Positions 18,053 to 25,537 of a stretch of 64,000 nt of DNA are shown here, in pieces; position 1 is the stretch's first letter; each line of letters starts with the position of its first letter. Made by a program: the position numbers and the translations under genes. The notes below the pieces were generated by a model. That model was not told the DNA's origin. It ran no database searches and saw only the letters and a list, made by a program, of their open reading frames with translations. This DNA is from Geobacillus subterraneus. GTDB taxonomy: Bacteria; Bacillota; Bacilli; Bacillales; Anoxybacillaceae. The stretch is taken from assembly GCF_001618685.1 (NCBI RefSeq), contig NZ_CP014342.1, positions 2,480,001-2,544,000 on the forward strand, read 5' to 3'.

Positions 18053-18310
18053 AAAAACCTGGCGAAATCAGCCTTCTTTTTTGGCGAGATGCCGCTGATT
18101 TGCTCGTGGCAGCCGTTTTTCACCGGCCTTCTAGAACAGGAAAAAGAGAAGGCGGTCAAAGAAGCCGAAAAACAAAAAGCCATCGAAATCGCGAAAAACT
18201 TTCTTGACGTCCTGCCGATTCACGAAGTCGCGAAACGAACGGGGCTAACTGTCGCCGAAGTGGCAGAATTGGCGAAAGCAATGGACCAAAATCAACCTCC
18301 AGTCCAATAA
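18053..18310 (+). pseudogene. Rpn/YhgA-like gene, 3' fragment
   Basis: The frame without a proper start ends in a charged helix (EQEKEKAVKEAEKQKA) and the tail HEVAKRTGLTVAEVAELAK, a C-terminus common in Rpn-family proteins. It continues the gene begun at 16923, with the catalytic middle lost at the tnpB insertion. Confidence 0.6.
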
Positions 18311-18312
18311 CG

Positions 18313-18346
18313 CAAAAGATCCGAGGTCGTTCGGTTCTTTTTTTTC
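18313..18346 (+). terminator. Terminator after the Rpn fragment
   Basis: AAAAGA-CCGA pairs with TCGG-TCTTTT across one mismatch each side, then a run of T residues. Confidence 0.65.
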
Positions 18347-18521
18347 GCACTGTTGCCGTTTCATCATTGACCTTTCATTGACAACGGAACGTTATTGGAC
18401 AGGTGAAATCATTTTTACCTTGCACATCATGAGCGTCTTTCTGTATCAAGCACATTTGGTTGTGAAGAGCCGGGTGGTCAAGGACCGCTCTTCCGATCAG
18501 CAAAAGATGGATCCTCTCATC

Positions 18522-19100
18522 TTACCGATACTCTTCCTCCGTATTGACATTGCGCCATACGGTTTCATCCGCGGCAAGCGGTTGGGCGTCAACATAGCGG
18601 ACGCGGGCGCCGTCAAGAAGCGAAACCATCCGTCGTTCGCCGGCATCGAGCAGCTTGGCGATCATCGGGCGAAGCCTCCGGTGGTACAGGGCGACCAATG
18701 GCTCCGGGCGGCCGTCATGGAGCGGGACGACGGCGTCAAAGGACGGATCGGCATAGGCGGCGAGCCGTTCCGTTACGTCCTTGTTCATATACGGCATGTC
18801 GCACGGCAGGATGAACACCCAATCGGATCGGCTCTGTTCCATGGCAGTGTAAATGCCGGCAAGCGGCCCAGAACCGCGGTAACGCTCCGCATCGAGCAGC
18901 ACCGGGATGTCCGTTCGCCGACGAAACTCGCCGACAAGCGCCGGATGGCTGATGAGATACAACTCATCGGCGATCGGAGCCAGCGCGGCGACAGACCAGG
19001 CGAAAAACGGCGCGCCTTGATGCAACGCGAACGCCTTTGGCCGCCCGAACCGGCGCGACTGGCCGCCGGCCAGCACCACTCCGGCAATCGTTTGTTTCAT
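18522..19100 (-). CDS. mobA: Molybdenum cofactor guanylyltransferase MobA
   Basis: 192 residues. The nucleotide-binding N-terminus LAGGQSRRFGRPKA and the metal-binding LPCDMPYM motif are those of MobA, which adds GMP to molybdopterin to make the MGD form used by NarG. ATG 19100 follows GGGGG by six bases; a GTG three bases earlier is less likely. It lies alone between terminators but in the nitrate respiration island, which supports the role. Confidence 0.9.
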   Translation of the reverse strand: MKQTIAGVVLAGGQSRRFGRPKAFALHQGAPFFAWSVAALAPIADELYLISHPALVGEFRRRTDIPVLLDAERYRGSGPLAGIYTAMEQSRSDWVFILPCDMPYMNKDVTERLAAYADPSFDAVVPLHDGRPEPLVALYHRRLRPMIAKLLDAGERRMVSLLDGARVRYVDAQPLAADETVWRNVNTEEEYR

Positions 19101-19153
19101 CACGATCCCCCTTCCGGACCTCGTCTGTTCCTACCGTACCATACGAACCGGCG

Positions 19154-19185
19154 AAAAAAAAGATTTCCGCCTGCCGACGGAAATC
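19154..19185 (-). terminator. Terminator after the first DUF2249 gene
   Basis: GATTTCCG (19162-19169) pairs with CGGAAATC (19178-19185); on the minus strand eight T residues follow. Confidence 0.8.
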
Positions 19186-19194
19186 CTAGATGAG

Positions 19195-19428
19195 TTATTT
19201 TTTGCCGATGGCCACCCGCCAGACGTCCGGCCCTTCCTCTAAGTACTCCCACGTAAACTGATCCGGACGCTCCATCATAAATTGGTATTGCAACGGACGC
19301 GGGTCATGGTCGTTGACAAGCTCCATCACTTCCCCCGGCTTTAGGCTGTCAAACAGCCGGAAAATCGCGGGATGGCGATCGCGCGGCGGATAATCCGGAG
19401 CATGGATTTTTGCAGCAAATTGGCTCAT
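19195..19428 (-). CDS. DUF2249 protein (first of three)
   Basis: 77 residues from ATG 19428 with AAAGGAGG upstream. The segments PPRDRHPAIFRLFDSLKPGEVMELVNDHDPRPL and WEYLEEGPDVWRV are typical of DUF2249, a small TusA-like alpha/beta fold found near denitrification and NO-reduction genes. No catalytic cysteine is evident. It has its own Fnr-type promoter, opposite the tail of a small zinc-ribbon-like gene. Biochemical role not established; a link to NO or nitrite metabolism is inferred from context. Confidence 0.85.
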   Translation of the reverse strand: MSQFAAKIHAPDYPPRDRHPAIFRLFDSLKPGEVMELVNDHDPRPLQYQFMMERPDQFTWEYLEEGPDVWRVAIGKK

Positions 19429-19467
19429 AACGTTGGCCTCCTTTGTAGTATAATGAATTATATACTT

Positions 19468-19510
19468 ATCATAGCCGCTTTCACCTAGGACGGTAGTGAC
19501 GAGCATCACA
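19468..19510 (-). promoter_or_regulatory. Fnr-type promoter of the first DUF2249 gene
   Basis: AGTGA-CGAGCA-TCACA at 19495-19510 and TATGAT -10 box at 19473-19468, centres 32 bp apart. Confidence 0.8.
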
Positions 19511-19556
19511 GTCGGCTGGTGAACATTTTCAATTCCCGTGAAAGGAGAAATGGCGG

Positions 19557-19724
19557 TTGGAAGAGCTTGTTGGCTTTTGTGCGCAATGCGGCAAGCCAAT
19601 CCATTGTTTGCATGGGTTTTTAAACGGCGTCATCAGCGAAGGAAAGGAGACGTTGTACTGTTTTCCCTGCCATGAAAAGCAAAAGGAGAAAGAACACGCC
19701 AAGCCCGATCAATGTCGCAAGTAG
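19557..19724 (+). CDS. Small cysteine-rich, zinc-ribbon-like protein (55 residues)
   Basis: TTG 19557 lies nine bases after AAAGGAG and opens MEELVGFCAQCGKPIHC..., with a second pair CFPCHEK. Two CxxC pairs about 26 residues apart plus extra Cys/His suggest one zinc or metal site. The C-terminus is a charged KEKEHAKPDQCRK tail. It is convergent with NO reductase and shares a terminator. No family recognised. A competing ATG frame at 19550 has no cysteine pattern and is rejected. Short length and non-ATG start keep this tentative. Confidence 0.6.
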   Translation: MEELVGFCAQCGKPIHCLHGFLNGVISEGKETLYCFPCHEKQKEKEHAKPDQCRK

Positions 19725-19745
19725 TTGAAAACGTTCACAAATGAA

Positions 19746-19771
19746 AGGCACAGCGGCATTCCGCTGTGCCT
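19746..19771. terminator. Bidirectional hairpin between small zinc gene and NO reductase
   Basis: AGGCACAGCGG and CCGCTGTGCCT form an 11-bp perfect stem with a four-base loop, placed between convergent genes. Confidence 0.75.
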
Positions 19772-19776
19772 ATTTG

Positions 19777-22140
19777 TTATTCTTCTTCCGCCAAATTCGC
19801 CACCGGCAGCTCTTCCCCTTCGCCGTGCGTTGGCTTGCGCAAATGGAACAGCACTTTGATGGCAAAGACAAGCAACGCGACGACGCCGATCAAAAAGATC
19901 GTATCCGGAACAAAGCGGACAAGCAGCAAGGTCTGGACGATATCTTGTTGTAAGAACGAAGGCGAACGCGATGCCCAATAACCATTGACAAACGCTTCCT
20001 TAATTTGCAAAATCCCGACCGGAAGCAGCGTGATGGCGATCATGCCGGCCAATCCAATGTTTAACATCCAGCATGAGAACTTCAACCATTTGTCATTCCA
20101 CGCCTCTGGTTTGACAATGTTGCGCAGCGAGTAAAGGAGCACGGCGATCGCAAACATGCCATACACGCCCATCATCGCTCCGTGGCCGTGAGCCGGCGTT
20201 AAGAATTGACCGTGTTCAAAGTAGTTGACCGCCGGCAAGTTGATCAGAAAGCCGAGCACCCCTGCACCGACCAAGTTCCAGATCGCTGTGGAAATCAAGA
20301 ACCAGAATGTAGCTTTATACGGGAAGTTGACTCCGCCGTCGCGCATCATTTTATATTGTTCGTACGCTTCTAAAATAAGGAGCGTAAGCGGAATGACTTC
20401 AAGCGCCGAGAACACCGCGCCAAGAGCGATCCATACTTCCGGCGAACCGTTGTAATAATAGTGGTGGCCGATGCCGATGACACCGCTGCCCAATAAAAGC
20501 GTGAATTGGAAGTATAGCGCTCTGACCGTCGACTTTTTCGTCACCAATCTCATTTGTACGAGCAAGAACCCGATGACGACAACGGCGAACACTTCGAAAA
20601 TGCCTTCTACCCACAAGTGGATGATCCACCAGCGCCAGAAGTCAGCCATCGTAAAGTTCGTGTCCGGCTGGATAAAGAACGCGAAGATGTAAAAGAACGG
20701 AACGGCAATGGCTGAGTAAAACAGCAAGTGGATGAGCCCGCCTTTGTCGCTTTCCCGCTTCAGCCCGCGCTTGACGCCGCGGAAGACGATGAACAGCCAA
20801 AGGAGCATGCCGACCACCAAAATGATTTGCCAAATACGGCCGAGCTCAATGTATTCCCAACCTTGATGGCCAAACAGGAACCATTCGTTTCCTAAATAGC
20901 CGTTGACGCCAAGCCATTGGCCGATCATGCTGCCGGCGACAAGGACAACAAGCGCCCAGAAGAGCAAATCAACAAGCAACCCTTGCTTTTTCGGTTCTTG
21001 CCCGCCGACAAGCGGAGCGATAAAAATCCCCATGCCGAGCCATGCGGTCGCAATCCAGAAAATCGCCAGCTGCAAATGATACCCTTTGGCAATGTTAAAC
21101 GGTAATATGTCGTAGATCCATTTGATGCCAAAAAAGCTGTCTGGTTCCGTATAGTAGTGGGCAAGCAATGCCCCGAACATCGTTTGGACGAAAAAGAGCG
21201 CCGATACGACGACGAAATATTTGCCCGCTTTCACCTGCGACGGAGTCAGCGGCTGCCGCCGCAAATCGATGACCGGAAACTTCCCTGCGGCATACGCTTC
21301 TTGCATGCTTAATTGGTAACGATAGAACACATACAAAATGATCCCGACAAACAAAATCAAAACCGTGACGCTGACGCCGCTCCACCATACCGCAGAAAAC
21401 GACATCGTATTGCCGGCGTCCTCATAGTACGGCCAGTTGTTCGTATACGTAATCTCGTCGCCAATTCTTAGCGTGCTCGACAACCAGGCGGTCCAGAAGA
21501 AAAAGTCGGCAATTTGCTGGATTTGATCCCCATTCGCAACCCAAGCGCGATCCGCTTTTGGCATGTCGCTTTCGTTGATCAATCCTTTTTTCAATCCCCA
21601 GCCGTCACCATTGGTGAAAACGTCGCGGTAATAGTCACGCACTTTTTCCAACCCGTAGACTTGCGCATCTGTTAGGACAAGCACATCGGTTACCGGGTTG
21701 TAACGGTTTTTCCGCATCTCTTTCATCACTTGTTCACGGATGATCGACTTCTCATCGTCCGTTAAATCGGCAAACGGTTTGTTATACCGCTCTTTCGCTT
21801 TGTAATCTTGCATGCCTTCCGTGTACACTTTCAGCGCTTCCGCCGTATAGTCCGGCCCCATATACGATCCATGGCCAAGCACCGTGCCATAATCCATCAA
21901 TCCGTATTTTTGGAAGACAGCTTGCCCGCCGACGATCGTTTCTTTCGTCATCAACACTTGGCCGCTTTCACTGCGCACTTCTTTCGGCCTTGGCGCCATT
22001 TCTTTGAAAATCCAATACCCGCCGACGAGCAGGACGGTAAAGCTAATTAAAATAGTGAAAATGAGAATCGATTTAAGAAAACTGTTGGTCGTTTGCCGCC
22101 CAGGCCGGATGTTGGGACGGACCGTTCGGTTCACTTCCAT
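19777..22140 (-). CDS. norB: Quinol-dependent nitric oxide reductase (qNor)
   Basis: 787 residues from ATG 22140 (GGAGG upstream). The N-terminal ~230 residues are the extra helix plus extracytoplasmic domain fused in qNor; 12 or more spans follow with the heme and FeB histidines in HLQLAIFW, HLWVEG, HHYYYNGSPEVW and HGHGAMMGVYG. It reduces two NO to N2O with quinol electrons in the cytoplasmic membrane, removing NO made by NirK. It is transcribed alone, divergent from a Crp/Fnr regulator. Gene is also called norZ or qnor; the G. stearothermophilus enzyme is a structural model of the family. Confidence 0.95.
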   Translation of the reverse strand: MEVNRTVRPNIRPGRQTTNSFLKSILIFTILISFTVLLVGGYWIFKEMAPRPKEVRSESGQVLMTKETIVGGQAVFQKYGLMDYGTVLGHGSYMGPDYTAEALKVYTEGMQDYKAKERYNKPFADLTDDEKSIIREQVMKEMRKNRYNPVTDVLVLTDAQVYGLEKVRDYYRDVFTNGDGWGLKKGLINESDMPKADRAWVANGDQIQQIADFFFWTAWLSSTLRIGDEITYTNNWPYYEDAGNTMSFSAVWWSGVSVTVLILFVGIILYVFYRYQLSMQEAYAAGKFPVIDLRRQPLTPSQVKAGKYFVVVSALFFVQTMFGALLAHYYTEPDSFFGIKWIYDILPFNIAKGYHLQLAIFWIATAWLGMGIFIAPLVGGQEPKKQGLLVDLLFWALVVLVAGSMIGQWLGVNGYLGNEWFLFGHQGWEYIELGRIWQIILVVGMLLWLFIVFRGVKRGLKRESDKGGLIHLLFYSAIAVPFFYIFAFFIQPDTNFTMADFWRWWIIHLWVEGIFEVFAVVVIGFLLVQMRLVTKKSTVRALYFQFTLLLGSGVIGIGHHYYYNGSPEVWIALGAVFSALEVIPLTLLILEAYEQYKMMRDGGVNFPYKATFWFLISTAIWNLVGAGVLGFLINLPAVNYFEHGQFLTPAHGHGAMMGVYGMFAIAVLLYSLRNIVKPEAWNDKWLKFSCWMLNIGLAGMIAITLLPVGILQIKEAFVNGYWASRSPSFLQQDIVQTLLLVRFVPDTIFLIGVVALLVFAIKVLFHLRKPTHGEGEELPVANLAEEE

Positions 22141-22173
22141 GTGAGGCAACCTCCTTCTCGTTTGTTCGACCCC

Positions 22174-22217
22174 ATTGTAGCGCGCTGATCGTTTGGCGGT
22201 TTGTGAGCCGAGACAAA
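22174..22217 (-). promoter_or_regulatory. NO reductase promoter with a non-Fnr palindrome
   Basis: TACAAT -10 box at 22179-22174. Exactly 32 bp upstream is centred the palindrome TTTGT-N8-ACAAA (22200-22217), which contains only one TGTGA half. The layout matches the neighbouring activator promoters, but the operator differs, which suggests a different Crp/Fnr-type activator, perhaps the one encoded next door. Confidence 0.55.
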
Positions 22218-22224
22218 TGTCAAC

Positions 22225-22266
22225 TATGATTTATATCACAGCTTCAACGTGTGAGAATTTATACAA
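22225..22266 (+). promoter_or_regulatory. Fnr-type promoter of the second Crp/Fnr regulator
   Basis: TATGA-TTTATA-TCACA at 22225-22240 with TACAAT at 22261-22266, 31 bp centre to centre. Start predicted near 22273, leaving a 125-base leader. Confidence 0.6.
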
Positions 22267-22329
22267 TGAAGGCAGAAAGGGCCAAACGGCGCGGATTTTC
22301 GAAAACCGTCGCCGTCTGTTCCAACAAAC

Positions 22330-22378
22330 AGCTGTCACATATTTGTCACATTTCCTCAGCTGTCACATGTTTGTCACC
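22330..22378 (+). repeat. Two tandem copies of a 20-base motif in the leader of the regulator gene
   Basis: AGCTGTCACATATTTGTCAC at 22330 and AGCTGTCACATGTTTGTCAC at 22358 differ by one base and lie 28 bases apart, ending 20 bases before the ATG at 22399. Each copy holds two TGTCAC half-sites. A role as autoregulatory operator or leader element is likely but inferred. Confidence 0.7.
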
Positions 22379-22398
22379 TTGTTAAAGGAGAGAACGCC

Positions 22399-23091
22399 AT
22401 GGCGAACCATTGGATGAAAGACCGCTTAAAAGCTGTTCCGTTGTTTCGTGAACTGTCCGATTACGAGCTTGATTCGCTGGTTGCCATTTCCCACGTGCGC
22501 GTTTACAAGCCGCGGACGTTTGTCTTTATGCAAGGCGACCCGCTCGAGCGAGTCTATTTCATTCATTCCGGCACGGTAAAAATTTATAAAACGGACTTCA
22601 GCGGGAAAGAACAAATCGTTTCGATTTTGCAGACGGGAGAAATGTTTCCGCATGCCGGCTTTTTCTTAAAAGGCACCTATCCGGCCCACGCCGAAGTGGT
22701 CGAGGAAGCGACATTGATCGCCATTCCGATCCATGATTTCGAACAAGTGCTGATGGCCAGCCCTGAGCTGTGCATGAAACTGTTTCGCGTCATGGGCGAA
22801 AAAATCGTTGACTTGCAAAATCGGCTCGAAGCGCAAGTGCTCCATAATACGTACGAACAAATCGTGCTGCTTTTGCTGCGGCTGACGCGGACGAATGCCG
22901 TCAAACAAGGGAAATGGCACCGTCTCACCGCCCATGTGACAAACCGTGAGCTGGCCAATATGATCGGCACCGCCCGCGAAACGGTCAGCCGGACGTTGAG
23001 CCAGCTGAAACGGAAAGGGCTGATTGACGTCGACGAACACGGCTTTTATTTGATTGACCGCGAAGGGCTCGAACAAGAAATCTTTTTCTAA
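22399..23091 (+). CDS. Crp/Fnr family regulator lacking Fe-S cysteines (NnrR/DNR-like candidate)
   Basis: 230 residues: cyclic-nucleotide-type barrel (about 15-120), dimer helix, winged HTH with ELANMIGTARETVSRTLSQL, where the E-xx-SR residues predict contacts to TGTGA/TGTCA-like half-sites. Only one cysteine (in SPELCMKLF) is present, so it does not use the C-terminal cluster of Fnr; NO-sensing relatives (DNR, NnrR) bind heme instead. AAAGGAG precedes ATG 22399. Being divergent from NO reductase, it is a good candidate for its NO-responsive activator. The ligand is not shown by sequence. Confidence 0.8.
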   Translation: MANHWMKDRLKAVPLFRELSDYELDSLVAISHVRVYKPRTFVFMQGDPLERVYFIHSGTVKIYKTDFSGKEQIVSILQTGEMFPHAGFFLKGTYPAHAEVVEEATLIAIPIHDFEQVLMASPELCMKLFRVMGEKIVDLQNRLEAQVLHNTYEQIVLLLLRLTRTNAVKQGKWHRLTAHVTNRELANMIGTARETVSRTLSQLKRKGLIDVDEHGFYLIDREGLEQEIFF

Positions 23092-23100
23092 CTCCTTTTT

Positions 23101-23146
23101 CCCCATCGTCCGGCACCGGTCGGGATGCGCAATGGAGCTGATGGGG
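23101..23146 (+). terminator. Possible terminator after the regulator gene
   Basis: CCCCATC pairs with GATGGGG around an inner CCGG/CCGG helix; followed only by TTTCCTTTC, so termination is uncertain. Confidence 0.4.
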
Positions 23147-23260
23147 TTTCCTTTCAAACATTTCGGCAAGCCCATCTTTCTGGAACATGCTATTCCGCCC
23201 TTTCAAACGAAAACGAAACCTTTTTTCCAAAGTGGAATATGTCATGTTTCGGCCGAAAGA

Positions 23261-23303
23261 TGTGAGCTATATCACAACATTCCACAGTGAAAATGATTAT
23301 CAT
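23261..23303 (+). promoter_or_regulatory. Fnr-type promoter of the DUF2249-membrane protein-MIP18 operon
   Basis: Perfect TGTGA-GCTATA-TCACA at 23261-23276 and TATCAT -10 box at 23298-23303, centres 32 bp apart. Confidence 0.8.
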
Positions 23304-23328
23304 GATAGTCAAAAAGGAGGGAAAGCGC

Positions 23329-23562
23329 ATGGGTGTGACGATTGAACTCGATGTACGCGAAGATTTGCGGCAAAAGCGGGAACCGTTTGAAAAAATTATG
23401 AACGCCATCAAGCCGCTGCAGCCGGGCGATACGTTCATTTTACACGCCCCGTTCAAGCCGCTGCCGTTGTTTCCGATTATGAAAGCGAAAGGATTTACGT
23501 ACGAGGCCGAACAAATCGAGAAAAAACATTGGAGAGTAACGTTTGTCAAACAGGGGGGATGA
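23329..23562 (+). CDS. DUF2249 protein (second)
   Basis: 77 residues from ATG 23329 after AAAAAGGAGGG. ELDVREDLRQKREPFEKIMNAI and LQPGDTFILHAPFKPLPL match DUF2249. First gene of a four-gene operon; the next DUF2249 gene starts three bases after its stop. The tandem pair suggests a heteromeric partner arrangement, and the operon as a whole is Fnr-controlled. An in-frame ATG at 23287 lies inside the promoter and is not used. Function unknown beyond the denitrification context. Confidence 0.85.
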   Translation: MGVTIELDVREDLRQKREPFEKIMNAIKPLQPGDTFILHAPFKPLPLFPIMKAKGFTYEAEQIEKKHWRVTFVKQGG

Positions 23563-23565
23563 CCG

Positions 23566-23775
23566 ATGATCCTCGATAACCGCGGACTCGAGCCGCCGCA
23601 GCCGATGATGCGGACGCTCGCTGCCCTCGCTAAGCTGAACCCTGGGGAGACGCTGACGATCATTAACGATCGCCGACCGATGTTTTTGTACGAACAGCTT
23701 GACGAGCTTGGCTACCGGCACGAGACGGTCGCACGTGAAGACGGCAGTTTTGAAATCCGCATTACGAAAGGATGA
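23566..23775 (+). CDS. DUF2249 protein (third, TusA-like fold)
   Basis: 69 residues, ILDNRGLEPPQPMMRTLAALAKLNPGETLTIINDRRPMFLYEQLDELGY. The LDxRGLEPPxPM start resembles the TusA sulfur-carrier fold (LDxRGLxCPxP), but the TusA cysteine is replaced by proline, so persulfide chemistry is not expected. The stop overlaps the next gene by four bases (ATGA), indicating coupled translation with the membrane protein. Confidence 0.85.
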   Translation: MILDNRGLEPPQPMMRTLAALAKLNPGETLTIINDRRPMFLYEQLDELGYRHETVAREDGSFEIRITKG

Positions 23776-25022
23776 GCAACGTGTTTCCTACTCGCACGGG
23801 GACGGAAACAGACGTCCGTCTTCCGTTCTCGTTTATCATGTTCGCCGTGTTGGCGTTCGCCGCGTCGCAGCTTATGTTGCTTGGAGCGATTCCCTCACTT
23901 AGCAGCGGCGCGTTCCGGCTGCCGTTCGTGTGGGCGGCGGCCCACCTGGCGTTGCTTGGCTTTGCATTGATGACGGCCATGGGGGCGATGTACCAGCTCG
24001 TTCCGGTCGCCTTTTTGACACCGATTTGGAGCGAGCGGCTCGGTTTTTGGCAGTTTGCCGTGACCGCCGTCGGCATTGTCGCATTTGCCGTAAGTCTAGC
24101 GGCGGCGCCAAACCGGGCGTTTCTCCCCGGCTTGCTTCTGCTTTTTGGCATCATCCTATTCGTCTGGCAAATGGCGATGACGTTAAGAAAACAAGAAACG
24201 AAAACCGTCATGACGCTGTTTGTCGCCACATCGCTGTTGTTTTTATTGCTGACGGCAGCTGCCGGGGGGCTCTTGGCGTTTCACTTTTTCGCCGCCAAAG
24301 GCGCTAACAACCATGAAGTGGTGTTCGGCTTGCATGTGCTGTTTGGGCTGTGCGGCTGGTTCACACTGCTCATCATAGGCTTTTCGTACAAAATGGTGCC
24401 GATGTTCTCGCTCGCCCACGGCTTTTCGCTGCGGCCGGCGCGTTACGTCTATGCGCTGTACATCAGCGGGATTGCTGTGGCGTTCGCCAGCTTATTCTTG
24501 CGAAGCCACGCATGGCTTGCAGCCGGTGCAGCCTTGCTCATGGGCGGATTCGCCGTTTTCGCCTGGCATATCCGCGCCATTTTGCAAAAGCGGATGAAAA
24601 AAACGCTTGACCGCCCGTTCCAATTTTCCTTGGCGGCGGTGGCCATCGGCCTTGCGCTGCACGTTGCCGCCTTTGCCGCCATCGTTGTCGGCAGTGGACG
24701 GTGGCTTGGCATCATTGTTTATCTATTCATTGTTGGCTGGATTCTGTTTAGCATCATCGGCTATTTGTTTAAAATCGTGCCGTTTTTATGGTGGACGCAC
24801 CGCTACAGCGAAAAAGTCGGCCAACAACACGTGCCGACGTTAAAGCAAATGATGAACGAGCGGGCCGTCGCCGTTCAATGCCGCCTATGGCTCGCCGCCC
24901 TGACGCTGGCGGCGGTCTCCCTTGCGACCGCGAGCGTGCCGCTGTTGGCCGTCGCTCAAACACTGCTGGCTGGATTAAGCATCGCCTTTGCCGGCACGAT
25001 GTTAGCAGTTTTCCGAAAATAA
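23772..25022 (+). CDS. Polytopic membrane protein, heme-copper oxidase subunit I/NnrS-like
   Basis: 416 residues, about 12 membrane spans. AAHLALLGFALMTAMGAMYQLVPVAF, HVLFGLCGWFTLLIIGFSYKMVPMFSLAHG and the late GYLFKIVPFLWWTHRY carry histidines at helix ends, reminiscent of NnrS or cbb3-type subunit I proteins, but the full set of six heme/copper histidines is not evident. Sits in the cytoplasmic membrane. Placed between DUF2249 and a MIP18-type gene in an Fnr-driven operon next to NO reductase; a role in NO resistance or heme/copper handling is inferred. Confidence 0.7.
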   Translation: MSNVFPTRTGTETDVRLPFSFIMFAVLAFAASQLMLLGAIPSLSSGAFRLPFVWAAAHLALLGFALMTAMGAMYQLVPVAFLTPIWSERLGFWQFAVTAVGIVAFAVSLAAAPNRAFLPGLLLLFGIILFVWQMAMTLRKQETKTVMTLFVATSLLFLLLTAAAGGLLAFHFFAAKGANNHEVVFGLHVLFGLCGWFTLLIIGFSYKMVPMFSLAHGFSLRPARYVYALYISGIAVAFASLFLRSHAWLAAGAALLMGGFAVFAWHIRAILQKRMKKTLDRPFQFSLAAVAIGLALHVAAFAAIVVGSGRWLGIIVYLFIVGWILFSIIGYLFKIVPFLWWTHRYSEKVGQQHVPTLKQMMNERAVAVQCRLWLAALTLAAVSLATASVPLLAVAQTLLAGLSIAFAGTMLAVFRK

Positions 25023-25044
25023 GCGAATGAGGAGGAAAAAAACG

Positions 25045-25347
25045 ATGGATGTCCGCGAACTTGCCCTGCAACAGCTGAAAACAGTCATAGATCCGGAGCT
25101 TGGCATTAACGTTGTCGATTTAGGATTGATTTATGACTTAAAAATCGAGGATGGGCATATCAATGTCCTGATGACGCTCACGACCCCGGGCTGCCCGCTT
25201 CACGACTCGATCGCCGGCGGCGTCAAACGGGTGCTTGAACAAATCGACGGCGTCCGCGACGTGCGCGTCCAAGTGACATGGAATCCGCCATGGACGCCGG
25301 AGCGGATGAGCGAAGACGCGCTCCGGCAGCTTGGGCATTTTTCCTGA
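25045..25347 (+). CDS. MIP18/PaaD-like (DUF59) Fe-S maturation protein
   Basis: 100 residues from ATG 25045 (AGGAGG upstream). VIDPELGINVVDLGLIYDL, the TTPGCPLHDSI motif with the single conserved cysteine, and VTWNPPWTPERMSEDAL define the MIP18/SufT-like family, which helps assemble or repair Fe-S clusters. Last gene of the DUF2249 operon. NO destroys Fe-S clusters, so a repair role during denitrification is a reasonable inference. Confidence 0.88.
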   Translation: MDVRELALQQLKTVIDPELGINVVDLGLIYDLKIEDGHINVLMTLTTPGCPLHDSIAGGVKRVLEQIDGVRDVRVQVTWNPPWTPERMSEDALRQLGHFS

Positions 25348-25374
25348 AACGGGCCGCTGTTCATCCCCTTTTCG

Positions 25375-25406
25375 CCGTCCGCCCGCGTTGGGCGGACGGT
25401 TGTTTC
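25375..25406 (+). terminator. Terminator after the MIP18-type gene
   Basis: CCGTCCGCCC and GGGCGGACGG form a 10-bp stem followed by TTGTTTC. Confidence 0.75.
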
Positions 25407-25537
25407 ATTGTCCTGCAACTGCTGAACACTCCCCACCCTTTATTTTTGTATCATATAGAAAAAACAAGAACCATCGCTTGGCTATTTAAAGGAAAAACGA
25501 ATCGAGGCCGCGAATCATATACCAAGAGGTGAGAGCG

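Noticed and set aside
22330-22378. Direct repeats considered as a CRISPR fragment
   Set aside because: Only two copies with an 8-base gap, no spacer-length intervals and no cas genes; position before a regulator gene fits an operator.
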